Positions 16,901-25,163 of a DNA stretch of 58,679 nucleotides are shown one piece after another. The DNA is from Burkholderia cepacia. GTDB lineage: Bacteria; Pseudomonadota; Gammaproteobacteria; Burkholderiales; Burkholderiaceae. A program made the translations under genes and the position numbers. The stretch is from NCBI RefSeq assembly GCF_001039005.1, contig NZ_LDWR01000062.1, forward strand, positions 1-58,679, read 5' to 3'. Numbering within the stretch: position 1 is the first letter of the stretch; every line of letters begins with the position of its first letter. Below the pieces are notes generated by a model. The model made no database searches. It saw nothing but the letters and a program-made list of their open reading frames with translations, and was not told the DNA's origin.

Positions 16901-17340
16901 AGCCAGCCAGCGACAACGACAGCACCAACGCACGCATCCGGCTGCTGACGCCGGCCGAACACGCCCGCGACACGCAGCAGCACGACGATGCGACGCTGAC
17001 GATCGGCAACGACGAGGAACTGCCGCCGCTCGCCGCGCGGATCGCGCAGGCTGTGCGCATCGACCTGCGGTTCCCGTCGTTTACCGACGGCCGCGCGTAC
17101 AGCCAGGCCTACCTGCTGCGCAAGCGCTTCGGCTTCGCCGGCGACTTGCGCGCTACCGGCGACGTGTTGATCGACCAGCTGCTGCTGATGGAGCGCACGG
17201 GATTTTCGAGCGCGGTGCTCGGTGACGACACGGACATCGCGGCCGCGCGGCGGCAGCTCGACCGGTTTCCGGGCTTCTATCAGCGCGATGCGAGATCGGA
17301 AGCGCCGGCATCGCCGCGCGAGATAATGTCAGACGATTGA
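16897..17340 (+). CDS. DUF934 protein, partner of the sulfite reductase
   Basis: 147 residues of the DUF934 family. Marks: the central block RIDLRFPSFTDGRAYSQAYL, then LRKRFGFAGDLRATGDVLID, and QLLLMERTGFSSAVL. The family is almost always found next to CysI-type reductases and is thought to be an accessory of assimilatory sulfite reduction; its exact role is not established. The start ATG overlaps the reductase stop (ATGA), so translation is coupled. The C-terminus has DRFPGFYQRDA, usual for the family, then a short variable tail. Confidence 0.9.
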   Translation: MKPASDNDSTNARIRLLTPAEHARDTQQHDDATLTIGNDEELPPLAARIAQAVRIDLRFPSFTDGRAYSQAYLLRKRFGFAGDLRATGDVLIDQLLLMERTGFSSAVLGDDTDIAAARRQLDRFPGFYQRDARSEAPASPREIMSDD

Positions 17341-17899
17341 CTTGATTCGCAAGCGCGCGGGCACACTCGCCACGATGAGGAAGTCATTCATAGGATCATT
17401 CAATCTGCATTCCTCATGCCAACCCTCGCACCATCTGGCAATATCAGCATAATCCCGCATTTGATTCGGTCATTGCTTGACATTTTCAACGTATAACCTA
17501 GCTTGACTCTACGGATCAAATGCGCGGCACATTCTGTTCGATTCATATCGGGACACATGAATCGCGTGAAGATTCGACACAATAATTAAGTTATACAAAT
17601 AAATTTCAACCTGGGGACTCGCCATGGACAAGTCATCGTCTTGCGGCGTAACAAACACCACCGCAATCGCTCCGTTCGCAAACGCATCGCGCGCGCCGGC
17701 ATGCGAAGCCGCCATTCCCCCCGTGCGCGCGTCGAAGCATCTCCTTGCCCCTCCGCGCTGACCCCGCTGCCCCTTCCCTGATTCACTTCATCGAAGCAAA
17801 GAGAATCGTTTCGCCGTTCGGCGGCGGAACGCGACATTAGCCTGTCTTCCGCACGCGTGATCGTGCCTGGAAGCGGGCGTGATCACTCGCGAGCACAGC
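17341..17899. other. AT-rich intergenic region with a possible small ORF
   Basis: About 560 bases, clearly less GC-rich than the flanks, marking the left edge of the membrane-protein/SGNH patch. A TTGACA occurs at about 17476 but no -10 at proper spacing. The only ORF worth noting is at 17624-17761, listed separately. No repeat, tRNA or integrase is visible. Confidence 0.5.
17624..17761 (+). CDS. Possible 45-residue small protein
   Basis: A short ORF (MDKSSSCGVTNTTAIAPF start) with GGGGA 7 bases before the ATG. No signal peptide, membrane span or family is recognised; composition is Ala/Ser/Pro-rich. Support is only the ribosome site and position in the long leader of the next gene. Confidence 0.25.
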   Translation: MDKSSSCGVTNTTAIAPFANASRAPACEAAIPPVRASKHLLAPPR

Positions 17900-19372
17900 A
17901 TGGCTACCTCGAATCCGTTTAACCCCTGGACTCCCACTGTCAATCCCGTTCGAACGAACCACTGGACGGCAAGGGTTCGCGCATGGCGCTTGAGCTTAGG
18001 TTTGATTCTCGTCAATGTGGCTGGAGCAGTAATCGCAACATGCGCGACCAACCGGCCGATTCACCAACCGGGCGCTGGAGATTGGCCCTGCTCGTTCCTG
18101 GCCTGGCTCCACATAGTCGGGGCCTGGATTCATGGAGACTTTTCATCGCTCTGCGCAATTCGATGGCCGTGGACCATCATCCTCATCAGCGGGATCGCCA
18201 CCGTGCTCGTCGGTGCACCGCTCATCGCGTTCCTGTGCCTTGGCTGGTATGCGCGTTATGACGAGTTCCGCAACAGCCTCAAGAACGACGCGCTCGATGC
18301 CTACCTGAAGCGCTTCTGGTCGAAATCGCTGCTGAAGACGATCCGGTACGCAGAACAGCAAGGAGGCCCAGTATTTACCAGCGATACGGAGCGCCTGAGC
18401 CAATTCTCGGCGTACTGGCCAACACTGGGCGACCGCCTGTTCGCGAATATCTATCACGCGCAGTACGGTCTCTGGGTTTTTGTGCCACCGTTTCTGATCC
18501 TGCTTGTCGTGACTTATGCGATCACGGCCGTCGTCGCGTGGTTATGCACGGTGGGGGCCTGCGCATCGACAAATACCGCGACCTGCATTTTCGGGCTCGG
18601 CACCCCAATGGTCGTTTCGGCAATCGCCGGCGCGCTGATGTTTGTCGTCAGCGATTCCGTACTGAACATCCGGCGTCGTGCGCTCAATGCATCCGACGTC
18701 TACTGGTACTCATTGAGGCTGTTTCTCGCGATGCCGCTTGCGGTCGTCGCCGCGGATGCACCGTCGTCCGGCGCTCCGCCGCATGTGCTGATCGCATTCA
18801 CACTGACCACCTTACCTGTCGAAGAAATCATCAAGGTCATTCGCCGAATCGCGGCGACAAACGTAACCGCACTCGAAATAGAAAAAAGCAAACCAGACGA
18901 GTTGCTCCAACTGAGCGGCGTAACAACGTTCGTGACTGCCACATTGCACGCAGAAGGCATCACGTCGATCGAGCAGATGGCCGCAGCCGATCCCGTCACG
19001 CTATCGATTCGTACCGGATTTCCGTTTCGTTTCACGCTACGGCTCGGCTCTCAAGCGATCGTGCGCCGACATTTCGGAACGGACGCTTCGAAGCTACTGC
19101 CGATCGGCCTCGCGGACGTTGTGCCGATCTATCTGCTCGTCCTGGCCCTCGACGGCAATCAACCAGTGGGAGTCCCGCTCAACAGACCGCAACTCGACGA
19201 GCCCGAGACAATCGTCAACGCGGCCGCCACCTGCCTGTTTTCCGGTACACCTACCGGCCTCGATATGGAAAAGCAAGCTCCATTAATCGTGAAAATGAAA
19301 TTCCGTCAGATTGCGGCGGAAGAGTACACGTCGATGCTGGCGCGGATCACGCCGCTCGACCCGGCGCTGTAG
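17900..19372 (+). CDS. Multi-pass membrane protein with HhH-like cytosolic segment
   Basis: 490 residues, function not recognised. Predicted spans near residues 27-47, 90-115, 190-220, 232-252 and one or two more to about 310. Between spans 2 and 3 is a charged loop (YARYDEFRNSLKNDALDAYL). After the last span a cytosolic region at about 330-400 has a helix-hairpin-helix-like pattern (LLQLSGVTTFVTATLHAEG, ITSIEQMAAADPVTLSIRTG), the form used by DNA- or protein-binding HhH pairs. It is followed after 30 bases by an SGNH hydrolase gene with a strong ribosome site, so the two are an operon. GTG 17879 with GGAAG upstream is an alternative start. GC content is below the neighbours, suggesting transfer. 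Confidence 0.75.
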   Translation: MATSNPFNPWTPTVNPVRTNHWTARVRAWRLSLGLILVNVAGAVIATCATNRPIHQPGAGDWPCSFLAWLHIVGAWIHGDFSSLCAIRWPWTIILISGIATVLVGAPLIAFLCLGWYARYDEFRNSLKNDALDAYLKRFWSKSLLKTIRYAEQQGGPVFTSDTERLSQFSAYWPTLGDRLFANIYHAQYGLWVFVPPFLILLVVTYAITAVVAWLCTVGACASTNTATCIFGLGTPMVVSAIAGALMFVVSDSVLNIRRRALNASDVYWYSLRLFLAMPLAVVAADAPSSGAPPHVLIAFTLTTLPVEEIIKVIRRIAATNVTALEIEKSKPDELLQLSGVTTFVTATLHAEGITSIEQMAAADPVTLSIRTGFPFRFTLRLGSQAIVRRHFGTDASKLLPIGLADVVPIYLLVLALDGNQPVGVPLNRPQLDEPETIVNAAATCLFSGTPTGLDMEKQAPLIVKMKFRQIAAEEYTSMLARITPLDPAL

Positions 19373-19402
19373 CGTGCACCAACACCCTGAGAGGGAGGTT
19401 CC

Positions 19403-20302
19403 ATGTCATTCATCTATCCGCTGGCAGTCCTGCAGCCCGGCGACCTGAACCGCGATCGCGGCAGCGTCCTGACAACGTCGACCTGGCGGTTTCTCGCGCA
19501 AGGCGACTCATGGTTCTCCATCGGGCAGTTGCCGCCATGGGCAACCAGCAACCTGCTGTTCAGCCTGCGTTTGCCATACAGCGCTGCGGCCGTGTCGATG
19601 GCGTCGCCTGGCAAGACATTCGCGCAGATGGTTGATTGGACAAGCGAGGTGCAATTCGCCACGTATCTCGCTGGCGGAACACTTGCCTATTCATGGGATG
19701 CGATTCTGCTGTCGGCAGGCGGCAACGACCTGTTCGACGCAATTCTGACGCTCCCCACTGAAACCGATCCGGGCAAGGCTGCCCGTCGGTTACTGCAAAA
19801 CACCGCCCTCGTTCCGTCGAGCGGGCCGATCAACCGCTACCTGCGTCCGGAGGGTTGGCAAGCCTTCTTCGCAATGATCGAAGACTGTTTCGCCGCAGTC
19901 ATCAGCAAACGGGATGCACCGACCAGTCGTTCCAACGGCGTACCCATCTTTATCCACACCTACGACTGCCCCCAACCGCGCAACGCGCCTGCCGGGCCCG
20001 GCATTGGCCCGTGGCTGTCACGCGCGTACACCGAATACGCCATTCCGCCCGGTGATTGGCTAGATTTGACGACGTACATCATTCAGCAATGGGCTCAGTA
20101 CTTGTCGGGAATCAACGGCAGGCTCATTGCACGCGGAATTGCCAAACCCAATGTCCGGCCGATCTACTTGATCGGCACGCTCAACCCCGACCCAGCCAAT
20201 TCGACAGGCCCCTCCGGCGACTGGGAAAACGAGATTCATCCGTCACCGCAGGGATACGCCAAGCTCGGCATCGCATTCGAGAATCAGGTTACGCTGACGT
20301 GA
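19403..20302 (+). CDS. SGNH/GDSL-like hydrolase
   Basis: 299 residues without an obvious signal peptide. SGNH blocks are visible: block I FLAQGDSWFSIG (Ser nucleophile in GDSW), block III SAGGNDLFDAIL (Gly and Asn of the oxyanion hole) and block V DWENEIHPSPQGYAKLG (catalytic Asp and His). Such enzymes cleave esters, including acyl groups of lipids, sugars or peptidoglycan. Substrate is unknown. The ribosome site GAGAGGGAGG is 6 bases before ATG, one of the strongest in the window. Cotranscribed with the preceding membrane protein. GDSW instead of GDSL and the conserved pairing make this a subfamily of its own; the role of the pair is unassigned. Confidence 0.82.
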   Translation: MSFIYPLAVLQPGDLNRDRGSVLTTSTWRFLAQGDSWFSIGQLPPWATSNLLFSLRLPYSAAAVSMASPGKTFAQMVDWTSEVQFATYLAGGTLAYSWDAILLSAGGNDLFDAILTLPTETDPGKAARRLLQNTALVPSSGPINRYLRPEGWQAFFAMIEDCFAAVISKRDAPTSRSNGVPIFIHTYDCPQPRNAPAGPGIGPWLSRAYTEYAIPPGDWLDLTTYIIQQWAQYLSGINGRLIARGIAKPNVRPIYLIGTLNPDPANSTGPSGDWENEIHPSPQGYAKLGIAFENQVTLT

Positions 20303-20307
20303 GCGCA

Positions 20308-20343
20308 GCATGTCGGGGCGGCAACATCTCCGCCCCGACATGC
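20308..20343. terminator. Bidirectional terminator hairpin
   Basis: A perfect 14-bp stem (GCATGTCGGGGCGG and its complement) with an 8-base loop between the convergent SGNH hydrolase and acvB genes, followed on the plus strand by TTGTT. Position and stem strength fit a shared terminator. Confidence 0.72.
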
Positions 20344-20347
20344 TTGT

Positions 20348-21628
20348 TCAGCGCGCCGCCACCGGCTTGCCGAACGCGCCGAGGATCTTCTTCTCGAGCG
20401 CAATATAGTCGCGGCCGAAGTGGTGATCGCCCTGCGTCTTGATCACGTCGGCGCCCGTGTTCACGAGCGCCGGACACATCGTGTCCTTCTCTTCCGCGCC
20501 ATAGAAGCACTGCACGAGCTGCGGCGGCACCTTCGCCAGTTCCGGCGCGACCTTCAGCGCCTTGTCGCTCGCGGGCATGCCGAGCCAGCCCGTCACGCGG
20601 ATCTGGAAATCGGCGGACGGCGCGAAACCGAGCAGCGACATCACCGCGACCTTGTCGCGCAGGTCGGCCGGCAGCCGGTTGTACGCGAACGGCATCACGT
20701 CGGCACCGAACGAATAACCGACCAGCGCCACGCGGTTCGCATGCCAGCGCGCCGTGTACGTCCGCATCACGCGCGCCAGATCGCGGCTCACCTGTGCGGG
20801 CGGCTTCTCGCTCCAGAAATAACGCAGGCTGTCGATGCCGACCACCGACACGCCGTCGCGCTGCAGCGCCTCGGCGATCGTCTTGTCGAGATCGCGCCAG
20901 CCGCCGTCACCCGAGATCACGATCGCGAGGCGATCGCTGCCGCCCTTGGCCGGCAGCTCGACGAGCGGCAGATCCGACACGTCGAGCTGATCGCCGCTGC
21001 TGTTGTCACGCAGGTGCGACGTGACGAGCGACACGAGCTTCGCGGTGTCGCCCGCGGCGGCCGTTTCGACAAAACCCGGCATCGCGCGGCGCACGATCGT
21101 CGGATCGGGTGGGCACGGCTTGAAGCGCGGATCGAGCTTCGCCGCCGGATCGACCGAGACGACACCGGCAATCGTGTTCTCCGGCGCCATCGACAGGATC
21201 TGCTTCGCGATCGCGCCACCCTGGCCCACGCCCGCGACGATCGGCGTGAAATAGCGCGACGACTGCGCGAGGCGTTCGAGCTGGTGGCTGACCGCCTCGG
21301 CGTCGCCGTCGAGGTGGTGACAGGTCTCCTGCTTCGCGGCGAGATTCATCGCATAACGCTCGGAATCGACACCCACCGTCATCGCACCGGCCTTCGCGAG
21401 CGCATCGGCGGCCTGCTGATCGGCGGCATTCCAGCCGGCCTCACGCGAGAACAGCACGACGAAACCGCGCAGCGGCCCGCTCGGCTTGGTCACGGTAACG
21501 GGCCCATAACGGCCGCCCGACACGGTTTCGGCCTTTACTGCCGCCGGCTGCGTGGCACACGCGGCGCCGGCCAGCATCATTCCCGCGCAGGCGATTGCCG
21601 CCCGCGCGATTCCCTTCTTCGACATCAT
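20348..21628 (-). CDS. acvB: AcvB/VirJ family periplasmic serine hydrolase
   Basis: 426 residues with a signal peptide (GIARAAIACAGMMLAGAACA). Two alpha/beta-hydrolase-like halves: the N-terminal half has FVVLFSREAGWNAADQQAA and a degenerate elbow (GVGQGG); the C-terminal half keeps the nucleophile elbow GYSFGAD, ISGDGGWRDLDKTI, and a final His in GDHHFGRDY. AcvB of Agrobacterium and relatives acts on lysyl-phosphatidylglycerol in the periplasm, and Rhizobium carries lpiA-acvB as an operon. Here the ATG overlaps the mprF stop (ATGA), the same arrangement, so a role in turnover of aminoacylated lipid is inferred. Start 21628 chosen for coupling and for the signal peptide. Confidence 0.9.
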   Translation of the reverse strand: MMSKKGIARAAIACAGMMLAGAACATQPAAVKAETVSGGRYGPVTVTKPSGPLRGFVVLFSREAGWNAADQQAADALAKAGAMTVGVDSERYAMNLAAKQETCHHLDGDAEAVSHQLERLAQSSRYFTPIVAGVGQGGAIAKQILSMAPENTIAGVVSVDPAAKLDPRFKPCPPDPTIVRRAMPGFVETAAAGDTAKLVSLVTSHLRDNSSGDQLDVSDLPLVELPAKGGSDRLAIVISGDGGWRDLDKTIAEALQRDGVSVVGIDSLRYFWSEKPPAQVSRDLARVMRTYTARWHANRVALVGYSFGADVMPFAYNRLPADLRDKVAVMSLLGFAPSADFQIRVTGWLGMPASDKALKVAPELAKVPPQLVQCFYGAEEKDTMCPALVNTGADVIKTQGDHHFGRDYIALEKKILGAFGKPVAAR

Positions 21629-24219
21629 GAACGCCGACCTCCAGCCAGCAATGACAGATCCGCCAGCGTGACGAACACGCCGACCGAGCCCGAGGCCGCG
21701 AGGTAACGCGGCTCCCAGTGCGGTTCGAACTTGCTCTTGAATGCGCGCAAGCCGCGGAAGTTGTAGAAGCGGCCGCCGAAGCGCCAGACCATCAGGCCGA
21801 GCCGGTGCCACGGCGACGGCATCTTCGCCGCCCCCATCCCCGAGAACGGCGCGATACCCAGGCTCAGCTTGCGAAAGCCCGCTTCCTTCAGATGCAGCGC
21901 GAGCTGCGTAAACAGATACTCCATCGCGTACGGCGACGCGTCCGGCAGATGGCGCATCACGCCGACCGTCGCCTCGGTGTTGAGGTCGGTCGTCATGAAC
22001 GTGACGAACGCGATCGGCTTGTCGGCCTGACGCACGAGCATCACCGACTGCGTCGCGAGATAACCGTCGTGGAACGCGGCCACCGAGAAGCTCTTCTCGC
22101 GTGCGTCGCGGCTGTCGAGCCAGCCATCCGAGATGTCGCGCAGCTTCGGCAGCGCGACCGGCACGTCGCACGGCGCGATCACCTCGACCGCCAGCGCGTC
22201 CTTGTCGCCGCGGCGCAGCGCGTAGCGCAGGTGCGAACGGTTCGAACCCTTCAGGTCGAACTGGTCGAGCGCGATATGCGCTTCCTCGCCGAGCTTCATC
22301 AGCGTGAGCCCCGCGTCGAGATACAGCGGCAGCGCGTTCGCGCGCACCTGGTAGAACGCCGCGCGGCCGCTGTGCGCATGCGCGAGCGCGATGAACTTGC
22401 CGATCAGCGCCGGCCATTCTTCGCGCGGCCCGACCGGGTCGTGCAGCGCGGCCCACGTGCGGCCGTACTTCGCATACATCAGGAACGCCTGGCGCGACTC
22501 CGAGAACAGGAACGACTTGTCGCCCATCAGCGCGAGGCCCGCATCGCTGCATTCCTGCGCGCGGATGATCCGCTCGGCGTCGAACAGATCCTGCTGCACC
22601 GGCTTCACGAAACGGCCGGGTGCCGGGCGCAGCAGTTGCCACAGCGCGAACATCGCGACGAACACGCCGCTCGCGAGCGTCGCGCGCAGCGCACGCGGCG
22701 CGCGCGCGTCGAACGAGAAATGCGACCACAGCTCGCGCGTGTACGGCACGTCGCGGAACGCGAAGAACAGCACCCACACGGCCAGCATCAGCACCATCGT
22801 CACCGATACGAACCAGCTGACCGTGAAGCGCTCGGCGAGCAGCGACGAATGACGGTTGAAGCGGCGGCGGCTGACGAGCAGCAGCACGAGCAGCGTGCCG
22901 AGCACACCGGCCTCGACGAACGCGAGGCCCTTCGCCAGCGACAGCGCGAGGCTCGCGAGCGTCAGCGCGAAAGTCATCCACCATGCGCCGTCGAGGCGGC
23001 GCAGCAATCCGCGCGCGACGAACAGCAGCGCGACGCCGAGCACACTGCAGATCACCTGCGAGCCTTCGAGCACCCACAGCGGCACGAGGTGGCGCAGGAT
23101 CGCGATCCGGTGCCAGAACGCGGGCGTCGCGCTCGAGATCACCAGCATGCTGCCGACCGCGAACGTCACGAGGCTCAGGAACACCGGCGCGAGCTGCGAC
23201 ACGCGCACGGCCTGCCGCGTCACGAGCCGGCGCCGCAGCGCGCGGCCCTCGAAACCGGCCAGCAGGCCGGCCGACAGCACGAGCGGCACGCCGAAGTAGA
23301 TCGCGCGATACGCGATCAGCGCGGCGACCATCGCATGGGCGGGCACTTCGCGGCCGAGCGTGAAGACCATCGCGGCTTCGAACACGCCGATCCCGCCCGG
23401 CGTATGGCCGATCATCCCGAGCAGCAAGGCGGCCGCGTAGACGGTGATGAAGGTCGGGAAGCCGACCGGCGCGGCCGGCAGCAGCACCCACAGCGTCAGG
23501 CCCGCCGCGACGACGTCGAGCACCGCGTAGACGACCTGTGCGACGAGATCGCGCCGCGCGGGCACGTCGAACGACAGCCACTTGAAGCGCGTCACGACCG
23601 GGCGCGCGGTGTTGCCGCACATCACGACCATCGCGGCCAGCACCACGAGCAGCGCGGCGCCGCCCCACGTAAGCACGCCGGGTGCGACGTGCAGCATGGC
23701 GGCAAGCGCCTCCGGCACGCAGACCATGCCGACCGCCGTCATCAGCACCATCGCGAGCGCCAGCGTGCCGCTCGTGAACACCGTCATCCGGCCGATCTGT
23801 GCAGGCGTGACGCCCGACACGCCGTACACGCGCGCGCGGACCGCGCCGCCCGTCAGCGCGCCGAAGCCGGTCGCGTTGCCGAGCGCGGACCCTGCGATCG
23901 CGCCGATCCACAGCGCGACGCGCGGCACCTTCGCGGCGACATAACGCAGGCCGACCGCATCGCGGGCGACCAGCGCGAGATAGCTGAGCGCCGTTGCGGC
24001 CAGCGACGCGCCCCACTCGCCGGCGGACATGTGACGCAACTGACGGATCACCGACCGGTAGTCGACGGATTCCGACAGGTGCTGGAAAACCACGATCAGC
24101 AGCAGGCCGATGCCGAGCGCGAGCAGCGGCGACAGCACGCGCTCATGGCGGATCAGCGCCCGGACACGGGCGATCACCGCCGCGGCACGGCCGGGCGAAC
24201 CAGAGTGGCGGGAAGACAT
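21625..24219 (-). CDS. mprF: Lysylphosphatidylglycerol synthase/flippase
   Basis: 864 residues. The N-terminal half is a flippase-type membrane domain of about 13-14 spans (begins LSPLLALGIGLLLIVVF; VYGVSGVTPAQIGRMTVF and GFPTFITVYAAALLLGMIGH inside). The C-terminal part from about residue 540 is the soluble GNAT-like transferase (FLFSESRQAFLMYAKYGRTW, VGPREEWPALI, FYQVRANALPLYLDAGLTLMKLGEE shortened here, and SLGIAPFSGMGA). It transfers Lys from Lys-tRNA to phosphatidylglycerol and flips the product, lowering surface charge and raising resistance to cationic peptides and acid. Standard length for the family. Coupled to acvB downstream; the start at 24219 has no strong ribosome site but matches the family N-terminus. 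Confidence 0.94.
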   Translation of the reverse strand: MSSRHSGSPGRAAAVIARVRALIRHERVLSPLLALGIGLLLIVVFQHLSESVDYRSVIRQLRHMSAGEWGASLAATALSYLALVARDAVGLRYVAAKVPRVALWIGAIAGSALGNATGFGALTGGAVRARVYGVSGVTPAQIGRMTVFTSGTLALAMVLMTAVGMVCVPEALAAMLHVAPGVLTWGGAALLVVLAAMVVMCGNTARPVVTRFKWLSFDVPARRDLVAQVVYAVLDVVAAGLTLWVLLPAAPVGFPTFITVYAAALLLGMIGHTPGGIGVFEAAMVFTLGREVPAHAMVAALIAYRAIYFGVPLVLSAGLLAGFEGRALRRRLVTRQAVRVSQLAPVFLSLVTFAVGSMLVISSATPAFWHRIAILRHLVPLWVLEGSQVICSVLGVALLFVARGLLRRLDGAWWMTFALTLASLALSLAKGLAFVEAGVLGTLLVLLLVSRRRFNRHSSLLAERFTVSWFVSVTMVLMLAVWVLFFAFRDVPYTRELWSHFSFDARAPRALRATLASGVFVAMFALWQLLRPAPGRFVKPVQQDLFDAERIIRAQECSDAGLALMGDKSFLFSESRQAFLMYAKYGRTWAALHDPVGPREEWPALIGKFIALAHAHSGRAAFYQVRANALPLYLDAGLTLMKLGEEAHIALDQFDLKGSNRSHLRYALRRGDKDALAVEVIAPCDVPVALPKLRDISDGWLDSRDAREKSFSVAAFHDGYLATQSVMLVRQADKPIAFVTFMTTDLNTEATVGVMRHLPDASPYAMEYLFTQLALHLKEAGFRKLSLGIAPFSGMGAAKMPSPWHRLGLMVWRFGGRFYNFRGLRAFKSKFEPHWEPRYLAASGSVGVFVTLADLSLLAGGRRS

Positions 24220-24648
24220 AGGTTATTCAGTGGTGGTGCATAGCGTGTCGCGGCGCAAGGTAGCCAGGCGGCGACGAATCTGGTTGTTCTGCGTGGGCGG
24301 TCGGCCGGAAGAAAAGGCAGGGAGCGCCTGAATCAGAACTTACAAGTATACGGGTCTTATATTACAAAATCTTTCCGGTTCGCATTGTGCGGTTTTGTGG
24401 CGTGCGGGGCGCGTAAACATCGCATCAAAATCGTGCGGCCGAAAAACGCAAGGTGCGCATCATACCGGGAACCGGGGCGGTTTTTTCGTCGGATGAATGA
24501 CTTGTGATGCATTTGGGAGAAATCTGCCGGGCGGGCCCGACTGGCGAGGATGAAAACGTGACGGCGCGGGGCGCCTCCGGAATGGGGACAGGTTGATTCG
24601 GCACGCTCGCCCCCGCTTTCCACCGTGACGGAATCGCACTGCGTACCG
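24220..24648. other. Intergenic region upstream of mprF
   Basis: About 430 bases with no gene. A locally AT-rich stretch at about 24335-24375 probably carries the mprF promoter on the minus strand (a TATACT hexamer is present at about 24344-24349, but no well spaced -35). A weak stem with a following T6 run at about 24470-24490 (AACCGGGGCGGTTTTTT) could be a minor plus-strand terminator. Confidence 0.4.
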
Positions 24649-25083
24649 TCACTTCGCCCGCTCATGCTCCCCCAACCCGATCGCCTTGTAGTCGTAAGTC
24701 GGATAGAACTCCGTCCGGTACGCACCCCACGCCGTATCCTCGAGCACCCGATTGACTTCACGCACCCGCGACGCCGGCAACCGCAGCACGACGATCTGAC
24801 CGATCCCCATCGTCACGGTCCAGCTCACCACTTCGACGCCCGGCGGCGGAAACGCCTTGTAGAACCCCTGCTTCGCGAGCTGCGCGTTCAACTCGGCGAG
24901 CGGGCGCGATTGATCGTGCTTCAGGAACACGGTCAGCAGCACCGCATTGTCGGGCGTCGCGGCAGCCGTGCCGGCCGGCACGGTCGACGTTTGGCCAAAG
25001 GCCGGCGCGCCGCAGGTCGCGGCGGCCGCCAGCGCGGCGGCGAGCACGAGGGTTCGAATCGGGAAATGCGGGAATGCCGGCAT
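24649..25083 (-). CDS. Small periplasmic protein of unknown function
   Basis: 144 residues with a signal peptide (TLVLAAALAAAATCGAPAFG, cleaved near residue 30). The mature part has a compact alternating pattern: NAVLLTVFLKHDQSRPLAE, then LNAQLAKQGFYKAFPPPGVE, then IGQIVVLRLPASRVREVNRV and AYRTEFYPTYDYK. This resembles secreted single-domain proteins of Burkholderiales without known role. GGGAG lies 6 bases before ATG 25083. It is monocistronic, with mprF on the same strand downstream after 430 bases and a LysR gene upstream. Confidence 0.7.
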   Translation of the reverse strand: MPAFPHFPIRTLVLAAALAAAATCGAPAFGQTSTVPAGTAAATPDNAVLLTVFLKHDQSRPLAELNAQLAKQGFYKAFPPPGVEVVSWTVTMGIGQIVVLRLPASRVREVNRVLEDTAWGAYRTEFYPTYDYKAIGLGEHERAK

Positions 25084-25163
25084 GACGCGCTCCCTGGCTG
25101 CGTGGATGGAGCCGCCATCATGCGCCGCCGCGCGAATCGCTGCCGGCAGGCGACGCCGTCGAA

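Noticed and set aside
17476..17530. TTGACA and TATAAC as a promoter for the membrane protein gene
   Set aside because: The spacing is 9 bases, far below a functional sigma-70 spacing.
21718..24243. An 841-codon open frame on the plus strand opposite mprF
   Set aside because: Low-complexity Arg/His/Glu product and no ribosome site; a shadow of mprF.
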